A DNA stretch of 64,000 bases from Entamoeba invadens IP1 (taxonomy: Eukaryota > Evosea > Mastigamoebida > Endamoebidae): assembly GCF_000330505.1 (NCBI RefSeq), contig NW_004443648.1, forward strand, positions 354,073-418,072, written 5' to 3'. Position numbers and translations under genes: made by a program. The notes under the pieces were generated by a model, which was not told the DNA's origin, searched no databases, and saw only the letters and a program-made list of their open reading frames with translations. Positions 19,811 to 30,889 of this stretch are shown in pieces; position 1 is the first letter of the stretch; the number at the start of each line of letters is the position of its first letter.

Positions 19811-20947
19811 TCAGTTGCAAGACGTTGTAATGTAATTTCCACCGACTAGAACACAGTCCGTGTTGCATGTGTAGGTATTTGAAGACAACGGAGTCCCCAT
19901 ACACATCGAAGACTGTGAGTAAATCTGAACATTTACTTTTTCATCTTCAACAAGTGCAGAATATTTATAACCATTTACATCACTACAGTTCATTGAATTG
20001 TAATTGGTGATTTCAATGGGGTATAAACATTCTTTGTCCGAATATTTTGCAATTGTGAATGTGTACTTATAAGTAAGAGGTACTGTCGGTTGAATAACAC
20101 CAAATAAAGAACCTCCTTTGACGGAAGTGATACATTTTGATGTATAAGAGATACTTCCTACACTTTTCACATTTCCTGTACAATTTTCTGATTTGTAACA
20201 CTGGAATATGACAACTTCATCTTTAACCACTTTCATCATGGAAACCCCACTAAATGGACCACTTCGACAATTTGATGGATAACACTCATTCAGAATGACC
20301 TGACTTTCAAAACCAACATCTTCACATGAACTATCGAGTCCATAAAATCTATCTAATGTGTATTTTTCTATGTCTTTATTATAACACTCCATTATGTACA
20401 ATCCAGCTGTGTCATTACACGTTTGACCACAGAGGCATTCATCATTTTGAATCAAATGGTCACAAGAAGAGTCATTGTATACAGCTATAATACCTTTGTA
20501 TCCATCAGTAAATGTTTTGATATACTGTCCATCAAGTGGTTCACAACTGAGTTTATTGTAGGTCAACTTTTCAATTGTAACATTCTCATTATTTACTCGG
20601 CGCTTTTGGACATAGTTGTTCTTCTCATTTTCGAGGACATTCTCTGCAATACTTGTTAACCCAAGGTCACTACACTTTTCATTGATAAATTGTCCTTCCA
20701 CTACATTCGTACCTTCACAGTCTGGAAGTTCATAACACGTTGTTGTGATGACACCTCCTTCATTCGACAACTTCTGTGACTGTCCAATAAATGGGCCAAA
20801 AGAACATATTGTCGATTGACACATGTCTATTGCTTTGGATTGGCGAACAATGACATCCCCAATACACTCGCCTCCGTTTAACCGGGTTTGAGAAAAGAAT
20901 TCTTCAGCCTTGGATAAGACATTCAAGAACAAAAGAGTCAAAAGCAT
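19811..20947 (-). CDS. Secreted Cys-rich protein with internal repeats, unknown function
   Basis: 378 residues from the ATG at 20947; a TTG six codons upstream is ignored. The N-terminus MLLTLLFLNVLSKAEEFF is a good signal peptide, and there is no later membrane segment or obvious GPI tail, so the protein is probably secreted or vesicular. It is rich in Cys and potential N-glycosylation sites. Two segments repeat: C...C(S/R)xGPFxG...CY...DC/NCxG... near residues 30-90 and again near 215-280. Less similar copies lie between and after. I do not recognise a family. It may be a lineage-specific surface or cyst-wall-associated protein, but no chitin-binding or lectin motif is visible. Confidence 0.6.
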   Translation of the reverse strand: MLLTLLFLNVLSKAEEFFSQTRLNGGECIGDVIVRQSKAIDMCQSTICSFGPFIGQSQKLSNEGGVITTTCYELPDCEGTNVVEGQFINEKCSDLGLTSIAENVLENEKNNYVQKRRVNNENVTIEKLTYNKLSCEPLDGQYIKTFTDGYKGIIAVYNDSSCDHLIQNDECLCGQTCNDTAGLYIMECYNKDIEKYTLDRFYGLDSSCEDVGFESQVILNECYPSNCRSGPFSGVSMMKVVKDEVVIFQCYKSENCTGNVKSVGSISYTSKCITSVKGGSLFGVIQPTVPLTYKYTFTIAKYSDKECLYPIEITNYNSMNCSDVNGYKYSALVEDEKVNVQIYSQSSMCMGTPLSSNTYTCNTDCVLVGGNYITTSCN

Positions 20948-21792
20948 TGAAAAAATGAGTTGCAAATTTCTTTATTAATTGGTTCTTATTATTTTTACTA
21001 TTTTTTTTCAAGTTGAAATGTTTCGTTACAATTCTGAATTTTCTTGTTCTTTGAATTTAACTATTTAAGTCTATTTAAAGAATGGTAATATAAATAGTAT
21101 TGATCAAAATCTATAAAATCTTATAAATAATAATTTCTTGGCAAAACTATTGAAAATATTTTATTATAATATAATTAAGTTTTTTTTTAATAATTGAAAA
21201 GTTGTGAGGAAAAGTTGATGATTTTTTTAGTTTTTTCCAACTATTTGATTCAAATCCAAAATTAGTATCAAAAAAAATATTTTTTTTAATCAATTTAAAA
21301 ACAATAAAATATAATAATTATTATTATAATATAAGTTTAAAAATTATTATAAAATTAAATACAACTTTTTATTAAATTTACTAAAAACCAATAACATTTA
21401 TTTAATTTTAAAACGATTAAAACATTTATAAAATTTAATTGTGATCAATTAAAAAAATAGTTTAATTTATTATTAAAAAACATTGAGGAATAAATTTTTA
21501 GTTTAAAAAAATAATGAGTTTCATCTTTCAAACAAACACTTTTTTCTTGCTTTTTTATCATTTGAAACTATAATATATTATATTAAATTATTCAATTAAA
21601 CAATTCATTTTGACAAACAATTAATTATTTAATTTAACAACCATATAAAGAAATAGTATTTTGATACTACTAAATTAAATAAAAAAAATACAAAAGAATT
21701 AGAAGTAAATAGTAATAATACTAGTAAATTGTATTATAGTAGATAATAAAAAGAGCACTAAGAAAAAAAAAACTTGAAAAGCAAAGAACAAC
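20948..21792. other. AT-rich divergent spacer
   Basis: 845 bp of very A/T-rich sequence between the secreted Cys-rich gene and the CBM20 gene. No open frame with coding character and no recognisable RNA gene were seen. Confidence 0.5.
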
Positions 21793-22125
21793 ATGACAAA
21801 GTTTGTCTTTTGTATTAACTATAAAACAGTTCCTGGATATTCTGTTGCTGTTGTTGGGTCATGCAAAGAACTTGGTGAATGGGAACATGGTGCCAAAATG
21901 ACTTGGACGCCGAGCAACAATTGGAGGATCGAGTTAGAAGTTACGAATTTACCGTTTGAGTACAAGTACCAAATCATTGACAGTTCCAACCGTGTCATGA
22001 TATGGGAGGCAACACAAAATAGACTGTTCCAATCGTGTTTAGCCATTGACCAAAGCCGTTCGATAATTATTAATGACGTATGGGAACAGCCGTCGAATAC
22101 TCACTATGAAACAAAGGTTTGTTGA
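21793..22125 (+). CDS. CBM20 starch-binding-domain protein
   Basis: About 110 residues, essentially a single carbohydrate-binding module family 20 domain. VFCINYKTVPGYSVAVVGSCKELGEWE is the CBM20 opening (V.F...T..G..v.vvGs...LG.W), followed by WRIELEV, FEYKYQIID and WEATQNR. Aromatic residues expected for the glucan sites are present (W of LGEW, W of MTW, W of IWEA). CBM20 binds alpha-1,4-glucan such as glycogen; a stand-alone module may tether glycogen or act as a laforin/genethonin-like adaptor. No signal peptide, so cytosolic. The last codons run into a consensus 5' splice site (GTTTGTTGAT at 22117). If it is used, only the final two or so residues change (see findings). Confidence 0.85.
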   Translation: MTKFVFCINYKTVPGYSVAVVGSCKELGEWEHGAKMTWTPSNNWRIELEVTNLPFEYKYQIIDSSNRVMIWEATQNRLFQSCLAIDQSRSIIINDVWEQPSNTHYETKVC

Positions 22126-22543
22126 TATATATGATATACTTGTTACGATGACTCTATAGTAAAGAGATGGATAAATAGAAGCACTCAAATATAGAAAAAG
22201 GAAAACGTGGTGGCGCTCAAAAGAGCGAATAGTAAAGACTGGGACGGACCATCAAATTGAGTGTGATGTGTTATTCTATTGAGTATAAGTGATTACTACA
22301 ATTATTATTACTTCTTCTATATAACAGTATATTTAATAGTATCCAATACCACAATATTGAAATCGAAAAGTAATACTTGTAACTATTAAATTATACTATT
22401 CTTTTTTTTTCACTTTTTCACATATAGAAACTAGAATATATAAATAATTGTATTATAAAAAGTAAAACTAATTTCAAGAACTAAAGTTCTATTCTGATTA
22501 ATTAAAAGTGTTAAACTTAAAGAACCACTTCACCACAATTAGT
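22126..22543. other. Spacer with a moderately GC-rich hairpin segment
   Basis: About 22190-22270 is clearly less A/T-rich than other spacers and contains CGCTC-AAAA-GAGCG (22214-22227). The rest is A/T-rich. Nothing else was recognised. Confidence 0.45.
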
Positions 22544-23524
22544 ATGGGCAACATCATCTATTTAATAACTAGCATTCTCTTATTCCTCATATTTATTAAA
22601 ACTACAGAAGAGTCTCCTGACTTGATTCAAGACGAATATACAACAGTGATGACTTCTAAAGCAACTGCTTTCCACGTGATGAACTATTTTCAAGTCGACC
22701 AATTGAAAGGAAACTATGTCACATTGGTATCGAGTTGTATGGCTTTAGTCATTTCCATTGCTATACTCGCGACAAAGAAAAAGGTTTTGGGAATCTTTTT
22801 GGTTATTGTTTCGACACTAATTTTCCACATCGCATTCTTAACATTTCAAACATCCGAACACGCCTTTCCCATTTCTTCAATTATCGACTTCACACTCCAA
22901 TTGGTGAAAAAACCAATCGAACAACTCCCAAAGACGTTACTTGGCTACTTCACAGTGCTCTCCTCTGTATTCCCAAAGACTCAACAAATATTCCAAATGT
23001 GGATATTTAACTTGGAAAACACTTCATTCCCACCAGCTCTTCTTATCTTAATCGCGTGTGGTTTATTACACAAAAAGCTTCAATTGGCAACATTATTGAT
23101 CGTGCCTACAGTCATCTCTGTTATAATAGGAATTCCCATCTTAGTATTAAACGTCTCTGGTAATGTAATAGAGCAAGTACTCTACTTTGTATGTGCTCTC
23201 TTCTTCATTGTATTTTTTGTGAATGGGGCGTTACAAATGGAGAAGATCTTTTTAACACCACTATTCTTTATATCAACTGTGTTGTGCTCAAAGAGTGTGG
23301 TCAATGTCACAAGAGACTTCATTGTACTCTCTTCGATGCAAAGGGATTGTATCTTTGTTGGAGTCTACTTGGTGTTATTCTGGCTTGTATTCTTGAAGAG
23401 ATTCGCGTACTCTTTTGTACCCGCTTTTCTTGTATTTTGTTCAGTAGAGCTCATTGTTGGCACTAACATACAAATTGGAGCACTCATCCCAGTCTTTTTC
23501 CTCCTCCATGGACTGTTTGACTGA
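22544..23524 (+). CDS. Polytopic membrane protein, unknown family
   Basis: 326 residues from the first ATG (MGNIIYLITSILLFL); a GTG 12 codons upstream could extend it but adds no hydrophobic character. Some 8-10 hydrophobic stretches are visible: residues ~3-19, 62-80, 83-103, ~150, ~170, 188-210, 218-240, 245-262, 275-310 and ~315. Few charged residues lie between the later ones. The first hydrophobic stretch followed by TTEESPDLIQDEYTT may be a signal peptide or a type II anchor. I do not recognise any transporter motif. Expression on ER, vacuole or plasma membrane cannot be told apart. Confidence 0.6.
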   Translation: MGNIIYLITSILLFLIFIKTTEESPDLIQDEYTTVMTSKATAFHVMNYFQVDQLKGNYVTLVSSCMALVISIAILATKKKVLGIFLVIVSTLIFHIAFLTFQTSEHAFPISSIIDFTLQLVKKPIEQLPKTLLGYFTVLSSVFPKTQQIFQMWIFNLENTSFPPALLILIACGLLHKKLQLATLLIVPTVISVIIGIPILVLNVSGNVIEQVLYFVCALFFIVFFVNGALQMEKIFLTPLFFISTVLCSKSVVNVTRDFIVLSSMQRDCIFVGVYLVLFWLVFLKRFAYSFVPAFLVFCSVELIVGTNIQIGALIPVFFLLHGLFD

Positions 23525-23899
23525 ACAACTCAAGAACAATTTTTTTAAAGGAATTTGTGTCCTCTTTCTAAGCCAGTTTGTCGAAGATTTTTTTGCTTCA
23601 TTTTGATATTTTTTGTTACGTGTTTGCTTCAATTCTTCAACATGAAAACATAAATGGGGATAAAAAAACTATTATATTATAGTTAAACAACTATTAACAA
23701 TAATACACCAAATTTATTTATAGAGCACTATTCCCACTTTGTACTTTTAATAGTAAAAAATAACAAATGTGAGTCTAAAAACATTCAGAAAAAAAACCAA
23801 GCAAGCTCAACAATCTATAATGTATAATAAGGAAACTATATATTATACCAAAATTGAAACAAAACAAGAAAACCAAAAAGGAACTGCCTCGACCAAACG
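23525..23899. other. AT-rich spacer upstream of the receptor kinase
   Basis: Intergenic. The GAACTGCC at 23881-23888 is a possible GAAC element close to the kinase start at 23900. No gene was seen. Confidence 0.4.
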
Positions 23900-26800
23900 A
23901 TGATCACAACGCTAATCATTTTGGTACACTTTGTTTCGACAAAGTGTTACGCGGACGTCGCAAAAGTGCCCGTTGAGTCACTTACAAGTCTCAAACAAAA
24001 CGACGAGTGGATGACCATTACGAACAACATCTCATGTAATCAAGTCAACACAATCACGGGGGTTCGCGTCAAACTTTTAAGCGGGACGATCGACTTAACT
24101 TGCGTCAAAGAAGTCTCCTTTCTTGCTTTATACATATCGGAAGACGCGGCGTTGAGGTGCGGGGAAGAGATACTTTTTATGGATAGTCCCGTCATATCGA
24201 TATATGGGAAATTGGAGGCAAATAACATTACTATAGAGAATGGAGCGAGTCTGATATTTTACATCTCCACTCATATGAATGCCATAAGTGTAAAATCGAG
24301 TGCAACGTTATTGGTCAAAGGTGGGTCTAACGTGACAATCAATGCGTTTCTGTATAATGCGTTGAAGCCAGTTGTCATATGTGAGGGGTGTATATTCAAC
24401 ACAAAGACTTTTTTATATTTGGACGACACGGAAAGTGGAGGGGGCGCTCTTGAATTTGGGGAGAACTCGATCATCACAATTGAACAAATAGTGTTGAGTG
24501 CACAACAAGTTCTGACACTCGGCAAAAACATGGTGTTTTCTTTTCAACATTTTGTTGTGAGGAGTCAAGCGTCACTCATTGCGAAAGACAACGTCTCGTT
24601 TCTCGGAGGTGACAATTCGACGTTTGTAAGTCATTCGAATGCTACAAATTTGTTTGGGAAGAACAACACTATACGAACGACGAGTATTACGATTGGAGGG
24701 GATAGTGAAGGTATTAAAATGGTTGGATCAAATGAAGCCATGGATTATACTATTTTGAATATACAACAGTCAACAATCGAATGTAACGATTTTAGAGTGG
24801 TAAACTCATATATTGATTTCACAGTGCAGAACCACATCACCGTTTCAAACGTGTTTCAAGTCGAGTCGTCTCAAATCAACTTTCAAACGAAAAACACACT
24901 GAGTGCGTCAAAAGTGATTGTCGATAATTCAAATATTACAACGTTCAAAGACAACACGATTAGAGGAGAGGAAGTCTTGTTTTCGAATACCCCAATGGTC
25001 TATTTGAACACTTCAAATATTTTGAAAGCGTCGAAAATCGAAACGACATTCTCTTCAGTGTATGTCGATACAAACAACACAATAGAAACAGTGGCTCTAA
25101 AATTGTATATGACAGAATTCAAATTGTACGATTTAAATACACTCAAAGCAACAAATTGTACATTGGATAAAGTTGAGTTTTTTGCAAATCGAAGTAACAC
25201 GATTGTTATTGATCAATATTTGGATTTGATGGGTGACTCATTCTTTCTTAATGCTAACAACACACTTGAAGCTAATGTTGTCACGACGGGCATTCGGCTC
25301 ACACTCACAATTGAATTTGGGAATGTCATTACCACGAAGTCATTTGTTTCGAGCTCGAAAACGACGATCGTGGATGGAAATAGCGTGTCTTCGGAACACT
25401 TTGAGATAGCTCAAGAGGTCTTGCGGATCAACGAAAACAACACATTTGTCCTCAAACAATTTGTGATGACATCACCGTCGACATTTTTCACACGAGCATT
25501 CAATTCGTTTGAAGGTGATATTGTTCGTCTGGATGGGATATATATGTCATCATCGAGTGACTTGTTTTGGAACTTCACACGAATGGAAATTGGCGGGTTC
25601 AATTCCAAAGTTGACTTTACTTATAATGATATTGTTAACATCACAAACATCATATTGTATGACACTTCCACATTAACATTTTCTCTTGTGCAGTCGATAT
25701 ACACCAACTTGTTTCTCTATGCGTACTCGAACGTGATAATAAACACCGACTGCAATATTTATGGGTCGATTCTGACATCACAAAATTACACACGAGAAAA
25801 TCAACAAACTCTGACTTACGTCTCGCATTTCCAGAATACCGGAGACTTCGAAAATGTTACTATTGGCGGGTTTGAATCATTTTCATTTGGTAGTTCGTCG
25901 AATGTCACAATCAAAAATCTTCACATTATCGCGGGTGGGGGAGTCTACATTTACGGAGAAACAAATGTGTATATCGAGAATTTGGTGATTGATAACAAAC
26001 TTGATAATGGCAATATCGCCCCAAGTAATTCGGTGTTGTTGTCCATCGAATCGAACGCACGTGTAACGATTGAAAAACTGGACCAACGCCTCCAAGTTGA
26101 TATTGAAAGAAATGGCGACGGACAAATCTTCATAGTCGACTGCATCAATTTAAATGTCTTCAACTTCTCTGGACTCCCCACCCCAGAAATTCCCATTTTG
26201 AACTTTTTGAAGGAGAAAGTCCCAGACAAGAACATCTTTAGTTACTCGGAGATACAAAACTGCTTCGACGCGGCCGTGTTTGCAGAGCCGAATTATGAGT
26301 CGGAGTTATTCAAGACGATGCGAGTCGACGATGTGTTGATTCGAATGTGTCCGCCAAATATGATGGATTACAAACTGACGTGTTTGATGTCTGGCAATGT
26401 GATGAAAGATTATACATATGGCGACGACGACTTTTCGTTCACACAAATCAACTGCCCGTGTAATCGGACGATCAACAGTCGATGCGCCATTCAACTCCTC
26501 AACAAAGAGTCTGAAATCACTGTTGATACTCCAAATATCAATGCCGCGTTCCTTCAGCCAATGAAGTCACTTGTTATCAATGAAGGAGTTGAAGTTACTG
26601 GGGTCGTCGAAGGCTTTTTCAAAGAACTCCGACATTCTGATGTTGTTATTCACAATGTTCGAGAAGTCAATGAGTCGGATTACTTCAATGAAGTCATACA
26701 AGTCAAGTTTGAGAGTGACGGGCTGACTTATACTGTCCCAGAAACTGCAAATGAAGGACTTCGGATGGGGTTACAGCCAAATAGTCGAACTTTTAAGATC

Positions 26801-29800
26801 AGGACTAACGCCAAAATAGTGTATTTTTCAATGGATCCAGAAGATCCTTCACGGAAAACCTCATTAAACGATTTGAGAAGAAAACACGCAGTGCAAAAAG
26901 ACGTTTTGCAGGTTGAGAAAACGTTGGACGGAATTTCTATCAATTCGAACAGCCAGTCACATTTTATATATTTTAAGACATCCCCCTCAGTCGCCATGTT
27001 CTCTCAAGGTTTTATGTTTAACGATGACGAAAAACGGGAGTTATATCACAGTTTGTTGTATTCTATATATATACTATACTATTAATATAGTATAGTATAA
27101 ATACTAATAATCCATAATAATTAATATTTATTATAGTAGATGGTTTAATGAACTGACTGATAGTGTTGTATTACAACAAAGGATATTATAGAGTCTTTGA
27201 AAATTTGAAAGGAGAATACTGTCATTCGTTCTTTGGGTTACACTTAAATGTGACGGAGAGGTGCGAGGTAACTGTCCCTCATTGCGTGGACGAATTTAAA
27301 GGGATTTGCTATCGGTGTGAGGACGGATACTCGAAATTGAGTAATAACACGTGTGTTGTTATTTCCGAATGTAAACAGACGGAACGAGACTTTTGTGTGG
27401 AGTGTGAGAACGGGTATTTGTTGGACGACGAGTGTCACCGATGCGATACACTCTTTGCGAATTGCTCGACGTGTTCAGCGACGTCATGTAAGATATGTTC
27501 CAATGATACAATGCTGTCCAAATCTTCCGACTCTGGGTTGTGTGTTTCGGACGTGTTGAGTACAAAGGTTTCCAATTTAGGAATAGTCTCATGTTATCCC
27601 GAGTACTTTTTATTGGACAACGCGTGCGTCTTGTGCAGCAGTAAATATTCAAATTGTAAGTTGTGCACACAGAACTCATGCGAGAAATGCTTCAATGAAT
27701 ATGAAGTTGGTGTTGATGGGTTATGTCGAAAGAAATGCACGGTGACTTCTGGAGACTATGAGCAGTGTAGCAAATGTGAGGATGGATATTCATTGAATGA
27801 AGGTGGGAAGTGTGTCACAGACATTCAAGGATGTTCAAAATACGGAGCAGAAGGGGAATGCCTCATGTGTTCGACAGATCTGGTCTTGTCGTTTGACAAA
27901 CAAAAGTGTAATGTGAATCGAACTGAGGACTGTGAAATATCAAAAGAGAGTCTCCACTGCGTGAGGTGTTGGAACCACACATTCTTACAGTACGAAGACT
28001 GTTCTGATTGCGATTCTTCATGCACAGCGTGTTTTGGCACTGACAAAACATGTCTTTCTTGTAATGAGACTTCATTTGTATCAAACCACACGTGTTATCT
28101 GCACGAGTCGTTAATTGGGAAGTGTCAAATATTCCACAAATTAACAGGTGGGTGCGTGAAGTGCACGAATGGGTATTACCGGTTTGAGTTTCAATGTGAG
28201 AAGTGTGACCCGGTCTGCGCGACGTGTGTGAAATCCGGGAGTTGTATATTATGTAACAGTGAACGATATATGTCATGTGAGTCGGTGTGTCGTTTGAAGA
28301 GTGAGATTGTAGGGTGTGCGACCGAGATAAGTAGTGAAAATGGATGCGAGAAGTGTCAAGATGGGTATTACAGTTCATGTAAAGTCTGTTTGAAATGTGA
28401 TGCACAATGTTATACATGCACGAAACCGGGACGGTGTGACGGGTGTGCTTCGGACAAAGTGTTGATAAACGGGGAGTGCGTTGACCAAATTGAGAAGTGC
28501 ACGACAATCAACGGTTCCAAATGTGTTTCGTGTGATTTTTTATACAAACCATCATCGAATGGTACAATATGTGAGAAGAGGAGTTTGTGGTGGATTTCAC
28601 TTATAGCGATATTCTTTGTCATATTAGTTGTTGGAGTTGTGGCGATTATTCTATGGCAAGTTATTGGGCGGATTGCGTTCATCCACGCTGTTGAGACGGA
28701 AGAGACGACGAAGAAAAAAGACTTGATCTTTGATATCAAGAAGAGCAACATTCAGATGAAAGAAAAGATCACGGAGAATGTGGTGTGCGATCGTAAGGAA
28801 ATAATTTTTGCGAAAGAGCAAACAAATGTGAACGAAGACTTTGAAATTGAAGTTGACAACGAGTCGACAGAAATGGTGCACATTGCAAACGTCGGGAATT
28901 ATGTTCAAAAGGTGCAAGTCATTCCGAAGATCAATAGCGAGAAGTTCAAAATAACCGTCTCACCCGATTTCGCGTTGTTAAAGAAGAACATGGCGTGCAA
29001 ATTCTCTGTAACGATACAACCATATTGCTCGTGCCATGTCACGACACAAATTTTGATAATAGCAAAATCGCTGAAAACGTGCAACGAAAAGAAATTTCTG
29101 ATGAATGTAGAAGCCAAAACAGTGCTTTCTTCGAAATTGGACCCGGAAGAGATCAAAGAAGAGTATTTGATAGCAGAAGGACCATTTGGAACAGTCTATT
29201 TGGCTACTTTCCGTGCTGCACATGTGATAGTCAAAAAGGTCAAAAATGCCCAAATGAAGGGCACTGATCTTAGTGACTTTGAGAATGAAGTTAAGATGCT
29301 TGAAAAGTTTCGGTGTAATTACATCATCACGTTTTTGGGAGCCGTGTTCATCCCATCGAAGACGTGCATTGTCATGGAATACGCGAAGCATGGATCACTC
29401 CAAAATTTGATAGCGAATGCGAAGAAAGAGGACATCCAATTTTTATTGAAAGTCAAATTCATGGTGGACTCTGCGAAGGGAATTGAGTACTTACACGATA
29501 ACGGAATCTTACACAGAGATATTAAACCAGACAACATCCTCATTGTCTCCTTGTTGGACGAAGACAACGAACAAGTCAACGCGAAGTTGACCGACTTTGG
29601 GGCGTCGAGAAACATCAACCGGATGATGACAAACATGACGTTCACCAGAAATGTAGGAACGCCAAAGTACATGGCACCCGAAATTTTGAACGGACTGAAA
29701 TACTCAAACAAAGCGGACATATTCTCGTTTGCTATAACGATGTACGAATGCTTCACGTGGGGCGACGCCTTCGTCTCGTTCCCCAATTTATTCCCTTGGG

Positions 29801-29955
29801 ACGTGGCTGGACTGATCGCAAAAAACTACAGACCACCATTAGATATTGTCGGAAACAAAAAGGTCGAAGATATCATTGAAAGGGCCTGGGATCAAGAGCA
29901 AAAAGACAGAGCTAACGTTGGGCTTGTCTTATCTTCTTTATTGTTAGTAAATTGA
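23900..29955 (+). CDS. Transmembrane receptor kinase (TMK family), two exons
   Basis: Exons 23900-27050 and 27164-29955 give a 1980-residue type I receptor kinase. A signal peptide (MITTLIILVHFVSTKCYA) leads into a ~1000-residue N-glycosylation-rich ectodomain containing a run of ~20-residue Asn-led repeats (about 310-540). Then come ~450 residues of CxxC Cys-rich repeats (about 1070-1520), a transmembrane helix (WWISLIAIFFVILVVGVVA, ~1525-1552), a beta-sandwich juxtamembrane segment (~1590-1700) and a TKL-type kinase domain (~1718-1978). Kinase hallmarks are intact: GPFGTVYL loop, VIVKKV lysine, LHRDIKPDN, TDFGAS, MAPEIL. Entamoeba TMKs are a large family implicated in surface signalling, phagocytosis and environmental response; the ligand here is unknown. 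The exon ORFs look like separate genes, but the 113-nt GTTTGT...TAG intron joins them in frame. Confidence 0.92.
27051..27163 (+). other. Spliceosomal intron (113 nt) in the receptor kinase gene
   Basis: 5' GTTTGTTGTA, 3' GATAG. Splicing creates an ATG codon across the junction (A from exon 1, TG from exon 2) and joins the ectodomain frame to the CxxC frame. Total exon length 5943 nt is divisible by three. The intron contains a perfect 12-bp-arm hairpin at 27070-27099. Confidence 0.88.
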
Positions 29956-30083
29956 ATAATGTATTTTTTGTTCCTTTCAAGATGTGTTATGAAATATGTT
30001 GTTAATTCTGTTAATAAATATACAACACAACGACACATTTAGTAAGACTTTGGTCAAAGAGGAATTGGGAATCTCATTTTTGA

Positions 30084-30683
30084 ATGAACGGTTCAACAAA
30101 TAAACTACAAATATTTATCATTGGAAATAGCATGACCGGTAAACGCAGTCTAATGAAACGACTGACAGGTTCGACATTCAGCGAACACTCGGACCAAAAT
30201 GTGTTCGACGACGCCGTCGAAAAAGTCGTGTTGTTTGACAAGAAGAAATTCACCACTCATTTAAACTGCTCAAACTGCCACGAGTTGCCTTTCATTGAAA
30301 GTGTGGCAAAAGTGTCAGACGGAATCATTCTGGTGTTTTCTGTTGACTCCGATGAATCGTTTCAATCGTCTCTTGAAGACGCCTTTCTTATTCACTCATT
30401 CCGTAGTCATGTCCCCCTTTTTCTCTGTTTGACAAAGAGTGATTTGAGGGATTTTTATTCAACGCGTAGCACTGAAGAAATACAAAAGAAGTTTTCTCAA
30501 ATGATACCTCACAACTTCCTTTTCTTTGAAACGTCTTCAAAACTCAACACGAACGTTTCGAATTTATTTCTGTCGATGGTTGAAACCATTATTTTAAATC
30601 GTCGCCCACACGTCGGTTCTTTTCAGCTGACAGACCCGCCCTCAACGTCCAAACTTATGGCTAAAAAATGCGCTCTTGTGTGA
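30084..30683 (+). CDS. Ras-like small GTPase with degenerate nucleotide-binding motifs
   Basis: A 199-residue protein with the Ras/Rab fold outline: beta1 plus P-loop LQIFIIGNSMTGKRS, a DGIILVFSVDS strand, a TKSD (residues 117-120) in place of NKxD, and an ETSSK G5-like motif. The tail ends KKCALV, a CaaX prenylation box, so membrane attachment is expected. Key positions are changed. The residue after the P-loop Lys is Arg, not Ser/Thr, which removes the Mg2+ ligand. No switch I Thr is visible, and the DTAGQ/E motif is replaced by NCSNCHE. It is therefore probably unable to hydrolyse GTP and may bind nucleotide weakly or constitutively. It lies 128 nt downstream of the receptor kinase on the same strand. 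Confidence 0.75.
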   Translation: MNGSTNKLQIFIIGNSMTGKRSLMKRLTGSTFSEHSDQNVFDDAVEKVVLFDKKKFTTHLNCSNCHELPFIESVAKVSDGIILVFSVDSDESFQSSLEDAFLIHSFRSHVPLFLCLTKSDLRDFYSTRSTEEIQKKFSQMIPHNFLFFETSSKLNTNVSNLFLSMVETIILNRRPHVGSFQLTDPPSTSKLMAKKCALV

Positions 30684-30889
30684 CTTCGTTCCTCCAAAAC
30701 AATCCAAATTATTAATAGTTTCTTTATTGTTTTTTTGTACTATTTTTGTGGTTATTCAAGTTGAAAGAATTCAAACAATCACAATGTGAAAACCCTATCA
30801 CTCTCAACGATTGTACGCTGAGATTACATGTGTTGGAACAAACAGACTTAAAAGGCGGAAACCCAAGAACAAAAAAATCGGTATTTCAG

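Noticed and set aside
27863..28507. Long minus-strand open frame (214 codons) opposite the receptor kinase
   Set aside because: It is antisense to the CxxC repeats; its Ser/Thr/His-rich content is the mirror of Cys/Asn codons, and the plus-strand frame has clear domains.
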